From Rhizomicrobium electricum (GTDB lineage Bacteria > Pseudomonadota > Alphaproteobacteria > Micropepsales > Micropepsaceae), in contig NZ_JAASQS010000001.1 in the NCBI RefSeq assembly GCF_011762045.1, positions 211,868-275,867 on the forward strand: a stretch of 64,000 bases of DNA, read 5' to 3'. The first letter of the stretch is position 1. Every line of letters begins with the position of its first letter. The notes beneath the pieces were generated by a model. That model worked only from the letters and a program-made list of their open reading frames with translations, was not told the origin of the DNA and made no database searches. The translations under genes and the position numbers were made by a program. This document shows positions 15,919-24,192 of the stretch, in pieces.

Positions 15919-17130
15919 CTATGCCGCTTCCGAATCTTTCAGAAGTTTCACCTTGGGCAGGTGCTTCAACGGTCCGGCATCGCCAACGGCCGGCACCACG
16001 GATGATCCCCACAACCAGCGCACCCCGCGGGCAAGACAGGATTGCAGCGCCGCCGAAGAATCGACGTGGTCGGCAAATGATACCAACCCCGAGCGACGGG
16101 TCTCGGACATCAGCGCTGCGACCTCGGTTTCGCAGGCCGACGGCGAAAGTCCTCTGAGCGAGACCCCCAGCGCCTTGATACCGGCATTGCGGAATGCAGG
16201 CAGCGACACCGCGGCCGGACGCGGCGCGCGCGCCAGTACCGCCCCGCAGAACGTCTGCAAGATCGTAACGACCTCGGCGACGCGCGATTGCGGAATGCCG
16301 GACGGAAGGTCCTTGATCTCGTAGGCGAGATAGGGCCGCAAGGCGGCGTCCAGCAAGCGGCAGCCGGCCAGGAACTGCATGCGCACCATCGGCACGGACA
16401 GGATCACGGCCGATACCGGGACGGTCAGGATGTAGCGTTCGCCGCGGGCGAGATGGCGCTGCAGATCGCGCGTGCCGCGCCGCACCAGGTCCAGCGTTAT
16501 CGCGGTGATGGCGCGAAGGCGTTCCGGAGAACTCTCCGGGCCATGGCTTTGCCAGCCGTTCGCAGGCTGACAGCGATAGGCGCGGATGACCTGCACTTCG
16601 GCATCCCAGACCGGCTGATAGAGGATCTCGAATTCGCCGGGCTGCGGCAGGGCGGCTTCGCAGAGTCCGTTGGCTTGCGACGGTGCGAGTTCCAGACCGG
16701 CCTTACCCGTCAGCGCCGTCAGCTCGTCGGGCTCGAACGCCTCCACCTCGATGATGCTGTCGCCGATCGCCTCTGCGGGCGCGACCGTCAAATTGTCGAG
16801 AGCACAGGTGCCGAGCAGGCCTTTGGTCAAGTCGTAAGCGATGCGCACGCAGATGACCTCGCCGTCGGCCCGCGCCGCCGCGGGCATGATGACGAGGCGG
16901 TTCATGTCGTCGAGCGGCAGGAAACAATCGGCCGGCCCAAGCTGCTCGCGCAGCAACTGGTCGAGACGGGCGGCTGCGATATCGCGCAGCTTCGGCCACC
17001 GTTCGCCGACCGCCTTGCGGATGCCGTCGAGGCTGATGACCGTGGCGCTGCCGCCGCCCTTCACCAAGCGGGCAGACGAAGTGACCCAGCTAGCGCTGCG
17101 GTCGACGGGTTCGGTGGTTTCGACGCGCAT
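15919..17130 (-). CDS. Cytosolic protein with degenerate EAL-like domain
   Basis: 403 residues, no membrane segment. An EAL-like region starts at about residue 170 (FEILYQPVWDAEVQVIRAYRC): the YQP start of EAL domains is recognisable, but the EAL/ExLxR signature is replaced by RAYR, so cyclic-di-GMP hydrolysis is unlikely. Later segments (IPQSRVAEVVTIL; GIKALGVSLRG; LVSFADHVDS) follow the strand order of an EAL barrel. The first 150 residues could be a decayed GGDEF-like or sensory part, but no GGDEF motif is seen. It may bind nucleotide or protein without catalysis. Family assignment is tentative. Confidence 0.5.
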   Translation of the reverse strand: MRVETTEPVDRSASWVTSSARLVKGGGSATVISLDGIRKAVGERWPKLRDIAAARLDQLLREQLGPADCFLPLDDMNRLVIMPAAARADGEVICVRIAYDLTKGLLGTCALDNLTVAPAEAIGDSIIEVEAFEPDELTALTGKAGLELAPSQANGLCEAALPQPGEFEILYQPVWDAEVQVIRAYRCQPANGWQSHGPESSPERLRAITAITLDLVRRGTRDLQRHLARGERYILTVPVSAVILSVPMVRMQFLAGCRLLDAALRPYLAYEIKDLPSGIPQSRVAEVVTILQTFCGAVLARAPRPAAVSLPAFRNAGIKALGVSLRGLSPSACETEVAALMSETRRSGLVSFADHVDSSAALQSCLARGVRWLWGSSVVPAVGDAGPLKHLPKVKLLKDSEAA

Positions 17131-17294
17131 GACGGGAAAAAGCTACGCGCTGGTGGTTGCCGGGCTCTTAAGTGATGCCCGTGCGATGCAGCGAAAAGCG
17201 TTACCCGCGCACCAGTACAAAATGCGGTACGGCCGGGAAATTATCGTTACCAAAATCGCGCGTAGGGAGAATTACTTATGCAAACCCGACCGTA

Positions 17295-17768
17295 TCAGGC
17301 CGCAACCGAACTGGCGCCGCCGACCGGTTCCGTCAGAATTGCATACAATGCTTCGGCGGTCGTCGCCTTGCGCAGCTTCTCGCAAGCCGCCTGATTGCGC
17401 AGGAGCCGCGACACGCGCGCCAGCGCCTTCAAATGATCGGCCCCCGAGCCTTCCGGCGCGAGCAGCATGAACACCAGCTCGACCGGCTGATTGTCCACCG
17501 CTTCGTATTCGATCGGCGTATCAAGCTTGGCGAAGATTCCGGAGATCTTCTTGATTTCGGAAAGGCGGCCGTGCGGGATGGCGATGCCCTGCCCCACGCC
17601 GGTGGTGCCGAGCCGCTCGCGTTCGACCAGGGTCTCGAGAATGCGCGCCTGCGGCACGCGCGTGATCTGCGCGGCCTTTTCGGCGAGATGATGCAGAAGC
17701 TGCTTCTTGTCTTTGGCTTTCAGAGACGGAAGCACACCCTCAGGACTGAGCAAGTCGGAGATTTGCAT
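17295..17768 (-). CDS. ptsN: PTS IIA-Ntr regulatory protein
   Basis: 157 residues from ATG 17768 (MQISDLLSPEGV). The phosphorylation site is His66 in GIAIPHGR. LDTPIEYEAVDNQPVELVFMLLAPE and HLKALARVSRLL are typical of PtsN. It receives phosphate from the PEP-PTS-Ntr relay and adjusts potassium transport, kinases and nitrogen or envelope stress responses. It follows rpoN in the usual order, but the hibernation-factor gene (hpf/raiA) normally found between them is absent; the 198-bp gap holds no gene. Confidence 0.93.
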   Translation of the reverse strand: MQISDLLSPEGVLPSLKAKDKKQLLHHLAEKAAQITRVPQARILETLVERERLGTTGVGQGIAIPHGRLSEIKKISGIFAKLDTPIEYEAVDNQPVELVFMLLAPEGSGADHLKALARVSRLLRNQAACEKLRKATTAEALYAILTEPVGGASSVAA

Positions 17769-17966
17769 GACGGCCCTACGGTAACCTTCTCTGCGACGAA
17801 GAAGCGGGAAAACACCTATTCGAACGCGTACCCCGAACGCTTGTTGCCAAACTGTCTTATCTGTTTCTCCGGGCCGGTCCCGGCGATTTTCCTTAACCCT
17901 ACGAGGGGTGTCGTTCGGAAGGCGCGGACCATTAGTCCGGAGGTTTTTTAAAGTCAACGCTTGAAA

Positions 17967-19490
17967 TCAGCGGAGCCCGGAATTCAAGGATTCTCCCGCT
18001 TTCAGACGCCGCCGTTCGACCGAAGACGGAATGCGCATCGATTCGCGGTACTTCGCCACGGTGCGGCGCGCGATGTGCACCCCATCGGCAGTCAGCAGTG
18101 CAACGATACGATCGTCGGACAGGATTTCGCGCGGCTCTTCGCGCTCGATCATTTCGCGAATGCGATCGCGCACCGCTTCGGCCGAATGGGATTCGGAGCC
18201 GTCGAGCGACTGGATGGCGGCCGTGAAGAAGTATTTCAATTCGAAGAGGCCGCGCGGCGTGGCGACGTACTTGTTCGAGGTGACGCGGCTGACCGTCGAT
18301 TCGTGCATGCCGATGGCGTCGGCGATGGTCCTCAGATTGAGCGGCCTAAGATGGCGCACGCCGTAGGCGAGAAAGCCGTCCTGCTGGCGCACGATCTCGC
18401 TGGCGACCTTGAGGATGGTGCGGGCGCGCTGGTCCAGGCTCTTCACCAGCCAGTTGGCGTTGTTGAGGCACTCGGTCAGATAGGTCTTCGATTCCTTGTC
18501 GCGCGCATGCGCCGACACCCGCGCGAAATAGCGGGCGTTGACCAAGAGGCGCGGCAAAGTCTCGGAATTCAGCTCCACCAGCCAGCCGCCGTCGGGGCCC
18601 TCGCGCACGATCACGTCCGGAACCACCGGCTGCACCGGCTCGGTCGTGAACTTCAGACCCGGCTTGGGGCTGAGGGCGCGGATCTCGGCCAGCATGTCGG
18701 CGATGTCGGCGGAATCGACGCCGCAAATCTGGGCCAGTTGGGACATGTCGCGGCGCGCCACCAGATCGAGATGGGCGACCATCGCGGCCATCGCCGGATC
18801 GAAGCGGTCTTTTTCCTTGAGCTGCAGCGCGAGGCATTCGGCGAGATCGCGCGCGGCCACGCCCACCGGATCGAAGCCCTGCAAGACGGCGAGGGTTTCT
18901 TCGATCAGCGTCTTCTCGCACCCGAGACGGGCGGCCATCTCGTCGAGATCGGCGCGCAGGTATCCCGCCTCGTCCACGGCGTCGATCAGGGCGACACAGA
19001 TGAACCGTTTGTCCGCGTCGAAGGCGGCGATGGCGAGCTGCTCGAGCAGATGATCCTTCAGCGTGCCGCCTTCGGCGACAGTGGATTCGAGAAGGTCCTC
19101 CTCGCCCTCGTAGCGCTGGGCGCTGCCGCGCACCGTCGACCAGTCGGCCAGCGGCGCATTCTCGGCACTGGTCGCGCCGCGCTCCTCGCCGTCGGAATAG
19201 CGGTCTTCCCCGGTCGCATCCATGTCGGCGCATTTGGAGAAGTCTTCGCGCGCCAGTTCTTTGTCGAGGGCTTCCGCCGGAACGGCCTCGGCTGGGGGCG
19301 GTTCGCGTTCGGCTTCGAGCGCCGGCGTGCTGTCGTCGCGCTCCAAAAGGGGGTTCTTCTCCAGCTCCTGCTCGCAAAACTCCGCCAGCTCGATGTTCGA
19401 CAGTTGCAGCAGCTTGATGGCTTGCTGCAATTGCGGAGTCATCACCAGGGACTGGCCCTGCCGGAGTTCGAGGCGCTGGGAGACAGCCAT
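17967..19490 (-). CDS. rpoN: RNA polymerase sigma-54 factor
   Basis: 507 residues. The glutamine/leucine-rich activator-interaction start MAVSQRLELRQGQSLVMTP is followed by an acidic linker and the core- and DNA-binding regions; the RpoN box ARRTVAKYRE is near the end. It directs RNA polymerase to -24/-12 promoters and needs an AAA+ activator; the window also encodes one, PrsR at 46408. It lies 41 bases after lptB on the same strand. Confidence 0.97.
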   Translation of the reverse strand: MAVSQRLELRQGQSLVMTPQLQQAIKLLQLSNIELAEFCEQELEKNPLLERDDSTPALEAEREPPPAEAVPAEALDKELAREDFSKCADMDATGEDRYSDGEERGATSAENAPLADWSTVRGSAQRYEGEEDLLESTVAEGGTLKDHLLEQLAIAAFDADKRFICVALIDAVDEAGYLRADLDEMAARLGCEKTLIEETLAVLQGFDPVGVAARDLAECLALQLKEKDRFDPAMAAMVAHLDLVARRDMSQLAQICGVDSADIADMLAEIRALSPKPGLKFTTEPVQPVVPDVIVREGPDGGWLVELNSETLPRLLVNARYFARVSAHARDKESKTYLTECLNNANWLVKSLDQRARTILKVASEIVRQQDGFLAYGVRHLRPLNLRTIADAIGMHESTVSRVTSNKYVATPRGLFELKYFFTAAIQSLDGSESHSAEAVRDRIREMIEREEPREILSDDRIVALLTADGVHIARRTVAKYRESMRIPSSVERRRLKAGESLNSGLR

Positions 19491-19531
19491 CTAGGTTTCC
19501 CCCTCCCGTACGCAACGCGGACGCATCGTCG

Positions 19532-20311
19532 TCATAGCGAGAACCGCTCTCCCAAATAGACACGCCGCACATCGCGATCCTCGACGATCTCGCCCGGCGT
19601 GCCTTCCTTCATTACGACGCCATCGTGAAGGATGTAGGCGCGGTCGATGATATCGAGCGCATCGCGCACATTATGATCGGTAATGAGCACGCCGACGCCG
19701 CGATCCTTGAGGTGCTTTACCAAGGTGCGGATTTCGCCGACGGCGATCGGGTCGATGCCGGCGAGCGGTTCGTCGAGCAGGATGTAGGACGGATGGGTGG
19801 CCAGCGCGCGGGCGATCTCCACCCGACGGCGTTCGCCGCCCGACAGCGCGATCGACGGCGTGTTGCGCACGTGGGTGACGCCGAATTCGGCCAGCAGCTC
19901 TTCGACGGCCGCTTCCAGAAGGCCCGGCTCGGGCTCGACCAGTTCGGCCGTGGCGCGGATGTTCTCTTCGGCGGTCAGACCGCGGAAAATCGAGGCTTCC
20001 TGCGGCAGGTAGCCGATGCCCATGCGGGCGCGCCGGTACATCGGCAGACGCGTCACATCATAGCCGTCGACCTCGATGGTCCCGGCATCGACCGGGATCA
20101 GGCCGGTAATCATGTAGAAGCAGGTCGTCTTGCCGGCGCCGTTGGGGCCGAGCAAACCCACCACTTCGCCACGCTTCACCGAGAGACTGACGGAGCGGAC
20201 GACAGGACGCTGCTTGAAACTCTTGGCAATGCGCGTCGCAATCAGACCCTTGCCACCCTCGATCACGCGGGGGCGCTGGCCATCGGTTGCGGTTTCAGAA
20301 GTCGGGTCCAT
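19532..20311 (-). CDS. lptB: LPS export ABC transporter ATPase LptB
   Basis: 259 residues. Walker A GPNGAGKTT, signature LSGGERRR, Walker B YILLDEPLAGID and the H-loop ITDHNVRD are all present. It powers extraction of lipopolysaccharide from the inner membrane with LptF/LptG (not in this window). A 20-residue extension precedes the usual LptB start. The gene lies 40 bases after lptA in the same operon. Confidence 0.96.
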   Translation of the reverse strand: MDPTSETATDGQRPRVIEGGKGLIATRIAKSFKQRPVVRSVSLSVKRGEVVGLLGPNGAGKTTCFYMITGLIPVDAGTIEVDGYDVTRLPMYRRARMGIGYLPQEASIFRGLTAEENIRATAELVEPEPGLLEAAVEELLAEFGVTHVRNTPSIALSGGERRRVEIARALATHPSYILLDEPLAGIDPIAVGEIRTLVKHLKDRGVGVLITDHNVRDALDIIDRAYILHDGVVMKEGTPGEIVEDRDVRRVYLGERFSL

Positions 20312-20351
20312 GCGAGAACTGTGCCTGTTTGTGCTTAAGGATCTCTAAAAT

Positions 20352-20861
20352 TTAGGGTTTTTGCGTACCGTCTTCGTTTTTCGGGGTAAACAAAGCCTGT
20401 ACTCTGCCGGCCTTGCCCTGACCGCCGTCAAGCGTGGCCTGACCGGTGATGAGGTTCACCACCAGCTTCTGGCCGCGCAGCACGTTTTTGTCCTTGGTGA
20501 GGACGACGTTGCCGGTCAGCGTGATGAGCCGCGGCTCGACGTCGTAGACGCCGCTATTGCCGGTTGCGATCCCGCTCGGCGCGTCGATCACCACCCTGCC
20601 GTCGGCATAGATGTGGCTGGGATTATTCTTGTCCAGCTTGGCCCGCATTTTGTCGGCGCGCAGCTTCACCTCGCCCTGCTTGACGATGACGTTGCCGGTG
20701 TAGACCACCATGCCGGTGTTCTGGTCGGCGAACATGTCGTTGGCCGACAGGTCGATCGGCGCGTTGGGATTGGACATGCCCTTGGTGACCGTCATCTGCT
20801 GCGCCAGCGCGGCGCCCATCAGGACGCCTCCGGCCAGCAGGATCGCGATTGATCGCCTCAT
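20352..20861 (-). CDS. lptA: LPS transport periplasmic bridge protein LptA
   Basis: 169 residues with signal peptide (RRSIAILLAGGVLMGAALAQQ). The OstA/LptA beta-jellyroll pattern is clear: PIDLSANDMFADQNTGMVVY, GNVIVKQGEVKLRADKM, ITLTGNVVLTKDKNVLRG. It forms the bridge that carries lipopolysaccharide across the periplasm. It overlaps lptC by four bases (ATGA). Confidence 0.93.
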   Translation of the reverse strand: MRRSIAILLAGGVLMGAALAQQMTVTKGMSNPNAPIDLSANDMFADQNTGMVVYTGNVIVKQGEVKLRADKMRAKLDKNNPSHIYADGRVVIDAPSGIATGNSGVYDVEPRLITLTGNVVLTKDKNVLRGQKLVVNLITGQATLDGGQGKAGRVQALFTPKNEDGTQKP

Positions 20862-21550
20862 CGTTTGTTCGCTTTCTTCGGATACAGCGTCATGTGGACG
20901 TGCCCCGACAGCCTTAGCTGTTTCTTGGCCCGGTCGAAATGGAAGCGGTCGGCACTGAACTGACCGGTCGGGCCCTGGCCCTTCACGCCTTCGGTGCCTT
21001 CCAGAATGTTAGCCTTGATCTGGGCGGTGGCGCTCTTGGTCTGCAGCTGGTAGCCGCTGTCGGTGAACACCGAGATGCCGCCGTCGAGTTTCAGGATGCC
21101 GCTGTCGCCGTCGATCCAGCCGTGCGCCGCAGTGGCGTTGATCCAACTTTCGTTGCCGAACTGCATGTCGGCGTCGATCTGCTTCAGCTCGGCGCGCATG
21201 GACTTGGCTTTGGGGTCCTGGATCACTTCGCCGGCGGTGATCTTGAAAGGATTGCCCTTCTCGTCGGTGCCGGTGAAGCTCGACTTGGTCATAGTCAGAT
21301 CGCGGGCGAGATTGCCGCTCTGCTTGATGGCCATCATGCGGTTGTTGTGGCGCGGCAGCACCGAATAGGCCACCACCGACGCCATCAACAGGGCGGCGCT
21401 GATCGGCAGGATCTTCTTCATCACACTGACGAAGCGCGAATAGCGCAAGGCGTCGGTCGCCCTCAGACGCTGGCGGGCGGACCAGTCGCGCGGCGGCTGC
21501 GGCGGCAGCTGCTGCGCAACGGCGCTGTTGATTTGCTCGCGCCGCGTCAT
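20858..21550 (-). CDS. lptC: LPS export protein LptC
   Basis: 230 residues from ATG 21550, which overlaps the kdsD stop (ATGA). A cytosolic segment of about 45 residues rich in Gln, Pro and Arg precedes one membrane segment (ILPISAALLMASVVAYSVL); the periplasmic part has the LptC jellyroll repeats (FTGTDEKGNPFKITAG, GDSGILKLDGGISVFTDSGY). The N-terminal extension is longer than in the enterobacterial protein, as seen in other alphaproteobacteria. Confidence 0.88.
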   Translation of the reverse strand: MTRREQINSAVAQQLPPQPPRDWSARQRLRATDALRYSRFVSVMKKILPISAALLMASVVAYSVLPRHNNRMMAIKQSGNLARDLTMTKSSFTGTDEKGNPFKITAGEVIQDPKAKSMRAELKQIDADMQFGNESWINATAAHGWIDGDSGILKLDGGISVFTDSGYQLQTKSATAQIKANILEGTEGVKGQGPTGQFSADRFHFDRAKKQLRLSGHVHMTLYPKKANKR

Positions 21551-22545
21551 CTGAGACCGGCCCGCAGGCAATCGTGGATGTGCAGGATGCCGACCGGCTT
21601 CGCGACTTTCGCCTTGGGATCGAGCACGAAAAGCTGGGTGATCTGCTTGTCGTTCATCAGGGCGACCGCCTCGGCGGCGAGCTGGTCGGTGCGCACGATC
21701 TTGGGCGACTTCGTCATCACGTCGGAGGCCTTGGCATCCTTCAGGTTCTGATCGAAGCGGCGGCGCAGATCGCCGTCGGTGACGATGCCGACCAGCGCCC
21801 CATCCGCACCGGTGATCCCGATGCAGCCGAAATTGTGTTTCTCCATCACCGCAATGGCTTCGCGCAGCGGCGTCGCTTCGGCCGCCAGCGGCAATTCGGC
21901 AGGGCCGTGCATCAGATCCTGCACCCGGATCAAGGCGCGGCCGAGCGATCCGCCGGGATGAAGATTGCGGTATTCGTCGACCGAAAAATCGCGCCGTTCC
22001 ATCAGCGCCATCGCGAGCGCATCGCCGAGCACGATCATCAAGGTGGTTGAGGTCGTCGGCGCCAGACCGTGCGGACAGGCCTCGCTCACATGCGGCAGCA
22101 CCAGCGCCACGTCGGCGGCCTTGAGCAAAGTCGAGTCCGCGTTCCACGCCATGCCGATCAGCGGAATGCGGAAGCGCTTGGCATAGACGATGAGGTCCGA
22201 GAGTTCCCGCGTCTCGCCGCGCCACGACAATACCAGCAGCGCATCGTTGCGGGTGATCTCGCCGAGGTCGCCGTGACTTGCTTCGGAAGGATGCACGAAA
22301 TGCGCCGGCGTGCCGGTCGAGGCCATGGTCGCCGCGATCTTGCGGGCGATATGGCCAGACTTGCCGATGCCGCTGACGATCACCCGCCCCTTGGCGGCGA
22401 GCAGAATGTCGACGGCTTTCGTGAACTCAGGCCCCAGGCTGTCGCCCAGAAGCCGGACTGCCTCTCCCGCCACCTCGATCACGCGGTGGGCGACAGCGAG
22501 ATCACCTGCGGCAGGCGCAACATCGTCTAGAACGGCGGACCCCAT
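21547..22545 (-). CDS. kdsD: Arabinose-5-phosphate isomerase (KdsD/KpsF)
   Basis: 332 residues. An N-terminal SIS domain (VIVSGIGKSGHIARKIAATM; HPSEASHGDLGEI; LVLPHVSEACPHGLAPTTST) is followed by two CBS domains. It converts ribulose 5-phosphate to arabinose 5-phosphate, the first step of Kdo synthesis for lipopolysaccharide, which fits the downstream lpt genes. It starts the kdsD-lptC-lptA-lptB-rpoN-ptsN run. Confidence 0.93.
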   Translation of the reverse strand: MGSAVLDDVAPAAGDLAVAHRVIEVAGEAVRLLGDSLGPEFTKAVDILLAAKGRVIVSGIGKSGHIARKIAATMASTGTPAHFVHPSEASHGDLGEITRNDALLVLSWRGETRELSDLIVYAKRFRIPLIGMAWNADSTLLKAADVALVLPHVSEACPHGLAPTTSTTLMIVLGDALAMALMERRDFSVDEYRNLHPGGSLGRALIRVQDLMHGPAELPLAAEATPLREAIAVMEKHNFGCIGITGADGALVGIVTDGDLRRRFDQNLKDAKASDVMTKSPKIVRTDQLAAEAVALMNDKQITQLFVLDPKAKVAKPVGILHIHDCLRAGLR

Positions 22546-22766
22546 TCAACCACCCATGACGGCCTCCCGCCGCGAAGTACTCGCGCGGCCGGGAACCTTG
22601 TGTTGTCGTCAAGCGCCATTCGCAAACGGCGCCCAGATAAGCGGACGGCACCGGGGGGCGACGCCCTAAAGCGAAATTCGTGCCAAATGTGGCCAAATCC
22701 AAGCCGCGGTTCAAGGCGGCACCCTTGCATGGCAGTAAATACCTGAACCGCATACTTAAATTTGTT

Positions 22767-23402
22767 TCAGTGGGCGAAGATATCGACCTCCGGCCAGCCC
22801 TTCAGGTCGAGTTCCACCCTGGTCGGCAGGAAATCGAAGCAAGCCTGGGCCAGCTCGGTACGGTGCTCTCTCGCCAGCATGGCGTCGAGCGCGTCCTTCA
22901 GCCGGTGGAGAAACGCGACGTCGTTGGCGGCGTACGCGAGCTGACGTTCCGTCAATTCCGCGGCACCCCAGTCCGAGCTCTGCTGCTCTTTATTGAGATC
23001 GACGCCGAGGAGTTCGCGCACGAGGTCTTTGAGGCCGTGCTTGTCGGTATAGGTCCGCACCAGCTTGGAGGCCAGCTTGGTGCAATAGACCGGCGCCGTC
23101 ACCACACCCAGTTCCTGGCGAAACTTGGCCATATCGAAACGGGCGAAATGGAACAGCTTGAGGGTCTTGGGGTCGGTCAGCATCCGCTTGAGATTCGGGG
23201 CCGCGTACGCCCCCGGTTCGAACTGCACCGCATGGCAGACCCCGTCGCCGGACGACATCTGCGCCAGGCACAGCCGGTCACGATAGGGGTTGAGACCCAT
23301 GGTTTCCGTGTCGATGGCGACGATGGGACCGAGATTGAGACCGTCGGGCAAATCGTTCTTATGGAGTTTGATTTTCAAATTGACACCTGTGTTGCGCACC
23401 AA
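22767..23402 (-). CDS. rnd: Ribonuclease D-like 3'-5' exonuclease
   Basis: About 203-211 residues; only the DEDDy exonuclease domain, without HRDC domains, as in the short alphaproteobacterial RNase D. Motifs: VAIDTETMGLNPYRDRL (ExoI), LFHFARFDMAKF (ExoII), LAYAANDVAFL (ExoIII with tyrosine). Possible starts are TTG 23402, GTG 23399 with GAGGGAAGG upstream, or TTG 23378 with AGGTG upstream; the last gives the usual LKIKLHKNDLPDG beginning. It acts on tRNA or other RNA 3' ends. Confidence 0.88.
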   Translation of the reverse strand: MVRNTGVNLKIKLHKNDLPDGLNLGPIVAIDTETMGLNPYRDRLCLAQMSSGDGVCHAVQFEPGAYAAPNLKRMLTDPKTLKLFHFARFDMAKFRQELGVVTAPVYCTKLASKLVRTYTDKHGLKDLVRELLGVDLNKEQQSSDWGAAELTERQLAYAANDVAFLHRLKDALDAMLAREHRTELAQACFDFLPTRVELDLKGWPEVDIFAH

Positions 23403-23610
23403 TGCGCCTTCCCTCGGGAGTCATAACCCCAAGCAATCGTTCGGACAAATCGGCGAAGCGGCTCTCGCGGCAGGCAACCGGGGATAAACAGCGGCTGTAA
23501 AGAGGTTTGACGGACGCCCACACCCAAATGATGCAAGGGCTTGAAAGCGCTGTGACAATTTTGCGGCATGGGGATTGCGAGAGAGGGAACCTTGGTTTCC
23601 GAGGGGTGGG

Positions 23611-24192
23611 ATGCAAGCAACGACAATCCGGAAGAACGCGCTGGGACTGGCGGTCATTTTCCTGCTCGGAGGCGTGATCGGGAATCTGATCTATAGCGCG
23701 ATGCAGAAAAACCAAGTCAGCGCCGCACCAGCCCAAACGGCAGGAAAACCGCCGGGTGACGGCAGTTCAAACGCTTGGTGGACGGTGAGTGGCAAGAAGC
23801 TGTCGAGCGGAATCTCGCAAGTTACCCGCCGCGCTGCGGCGCCGCTGAGACACGCGGCCGAGACGACGCTGGCGGCCGTCGATTCGAACGTGGTGCGCGC
23901 CGGGACAGGCGGCAGCAGCTCGTTCCATCAGAATACGGTGGTGATCGTGCCGGGCGGACCGACCACGGTGATCGGCGGCGGTGGCTCGGGGGGCGGCGGG
24001 TCCGGCGGAGGGGGTGGCGGTGGAGGCGGCGGAGGCGGAGGATCCAACAACGGCGGCGGCGGCTCGCACAACGTTCCCGAAAGCGATACCGCCCTACTCT
24101 TCGGACCCGCCCTCATCTGGGCGCTACGCCGCCGGTTCCGGCAAACGAAGACTGCGGCCGTGGCGCTCCAGGAAACCGTTGAACATCCATAA
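23611..24192 (+). CDS. Probable PEP-CTERM (exosortase) substrate with poly-glycine linker
   Basis: 193 residues from ATG 23611 after GAGGGG. An N-terminal hydrophobic helix (residues 10-28) looks like a signal peptide or anchor. Residues 119-151 are almost all glycine and serine. The C-terminus has VPES at 155-158, a hydrophobic stretch TALLFGPALIWAL, then RRRFR: the three-part PEP-CTERM tag recognised by exosortases, with PES replacing PEP. Unlike standard tags, a 15-residue tail follows the arginines. The exosortase gene lies 2 kb away. The last 69 bases overlap the convergent amidotransferase gene. The body has no recognised domain. Confidence 0.6.
   Translation: MQATTIRKNALGLAVIFLLGGVIGNLIYSAMQKNQVSAAPAQTAGKPPGDGSSNAWWTVSGKKLSSGISQVTRRAAAPLRHAAETTLAAVDSNVVRAGTGGSSSFHQNTVVIVPGGPTTVIGGGGSGGGGSGGGGGGGGGGGGGSNNGGGGSHNVPESDTALLFGPALIWALRRRFRQTKTAAVALQETVEHP

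Noticed and set aside
17278-17394. 38-codon plus-strand frame with GGGAG before ATG
   Set aside because: Most of it is antisense to the end of ptsN and its residues look like a shadow of that gene.
17925-17949. Terminator-like hairpin CGGAC/GTCCG followed by T6 on the plus strand
   Set aside because: Both flanking genes (rpoN, ptsN) are on the minus strand, and no plus-strand gene ends here; the stem is only 5 bp.
22546-22766. Small gene in the gap between kdsD and RNase D
   Set aside because: Open frames are present on both strands but lack ribosome sites and protein-like composition.
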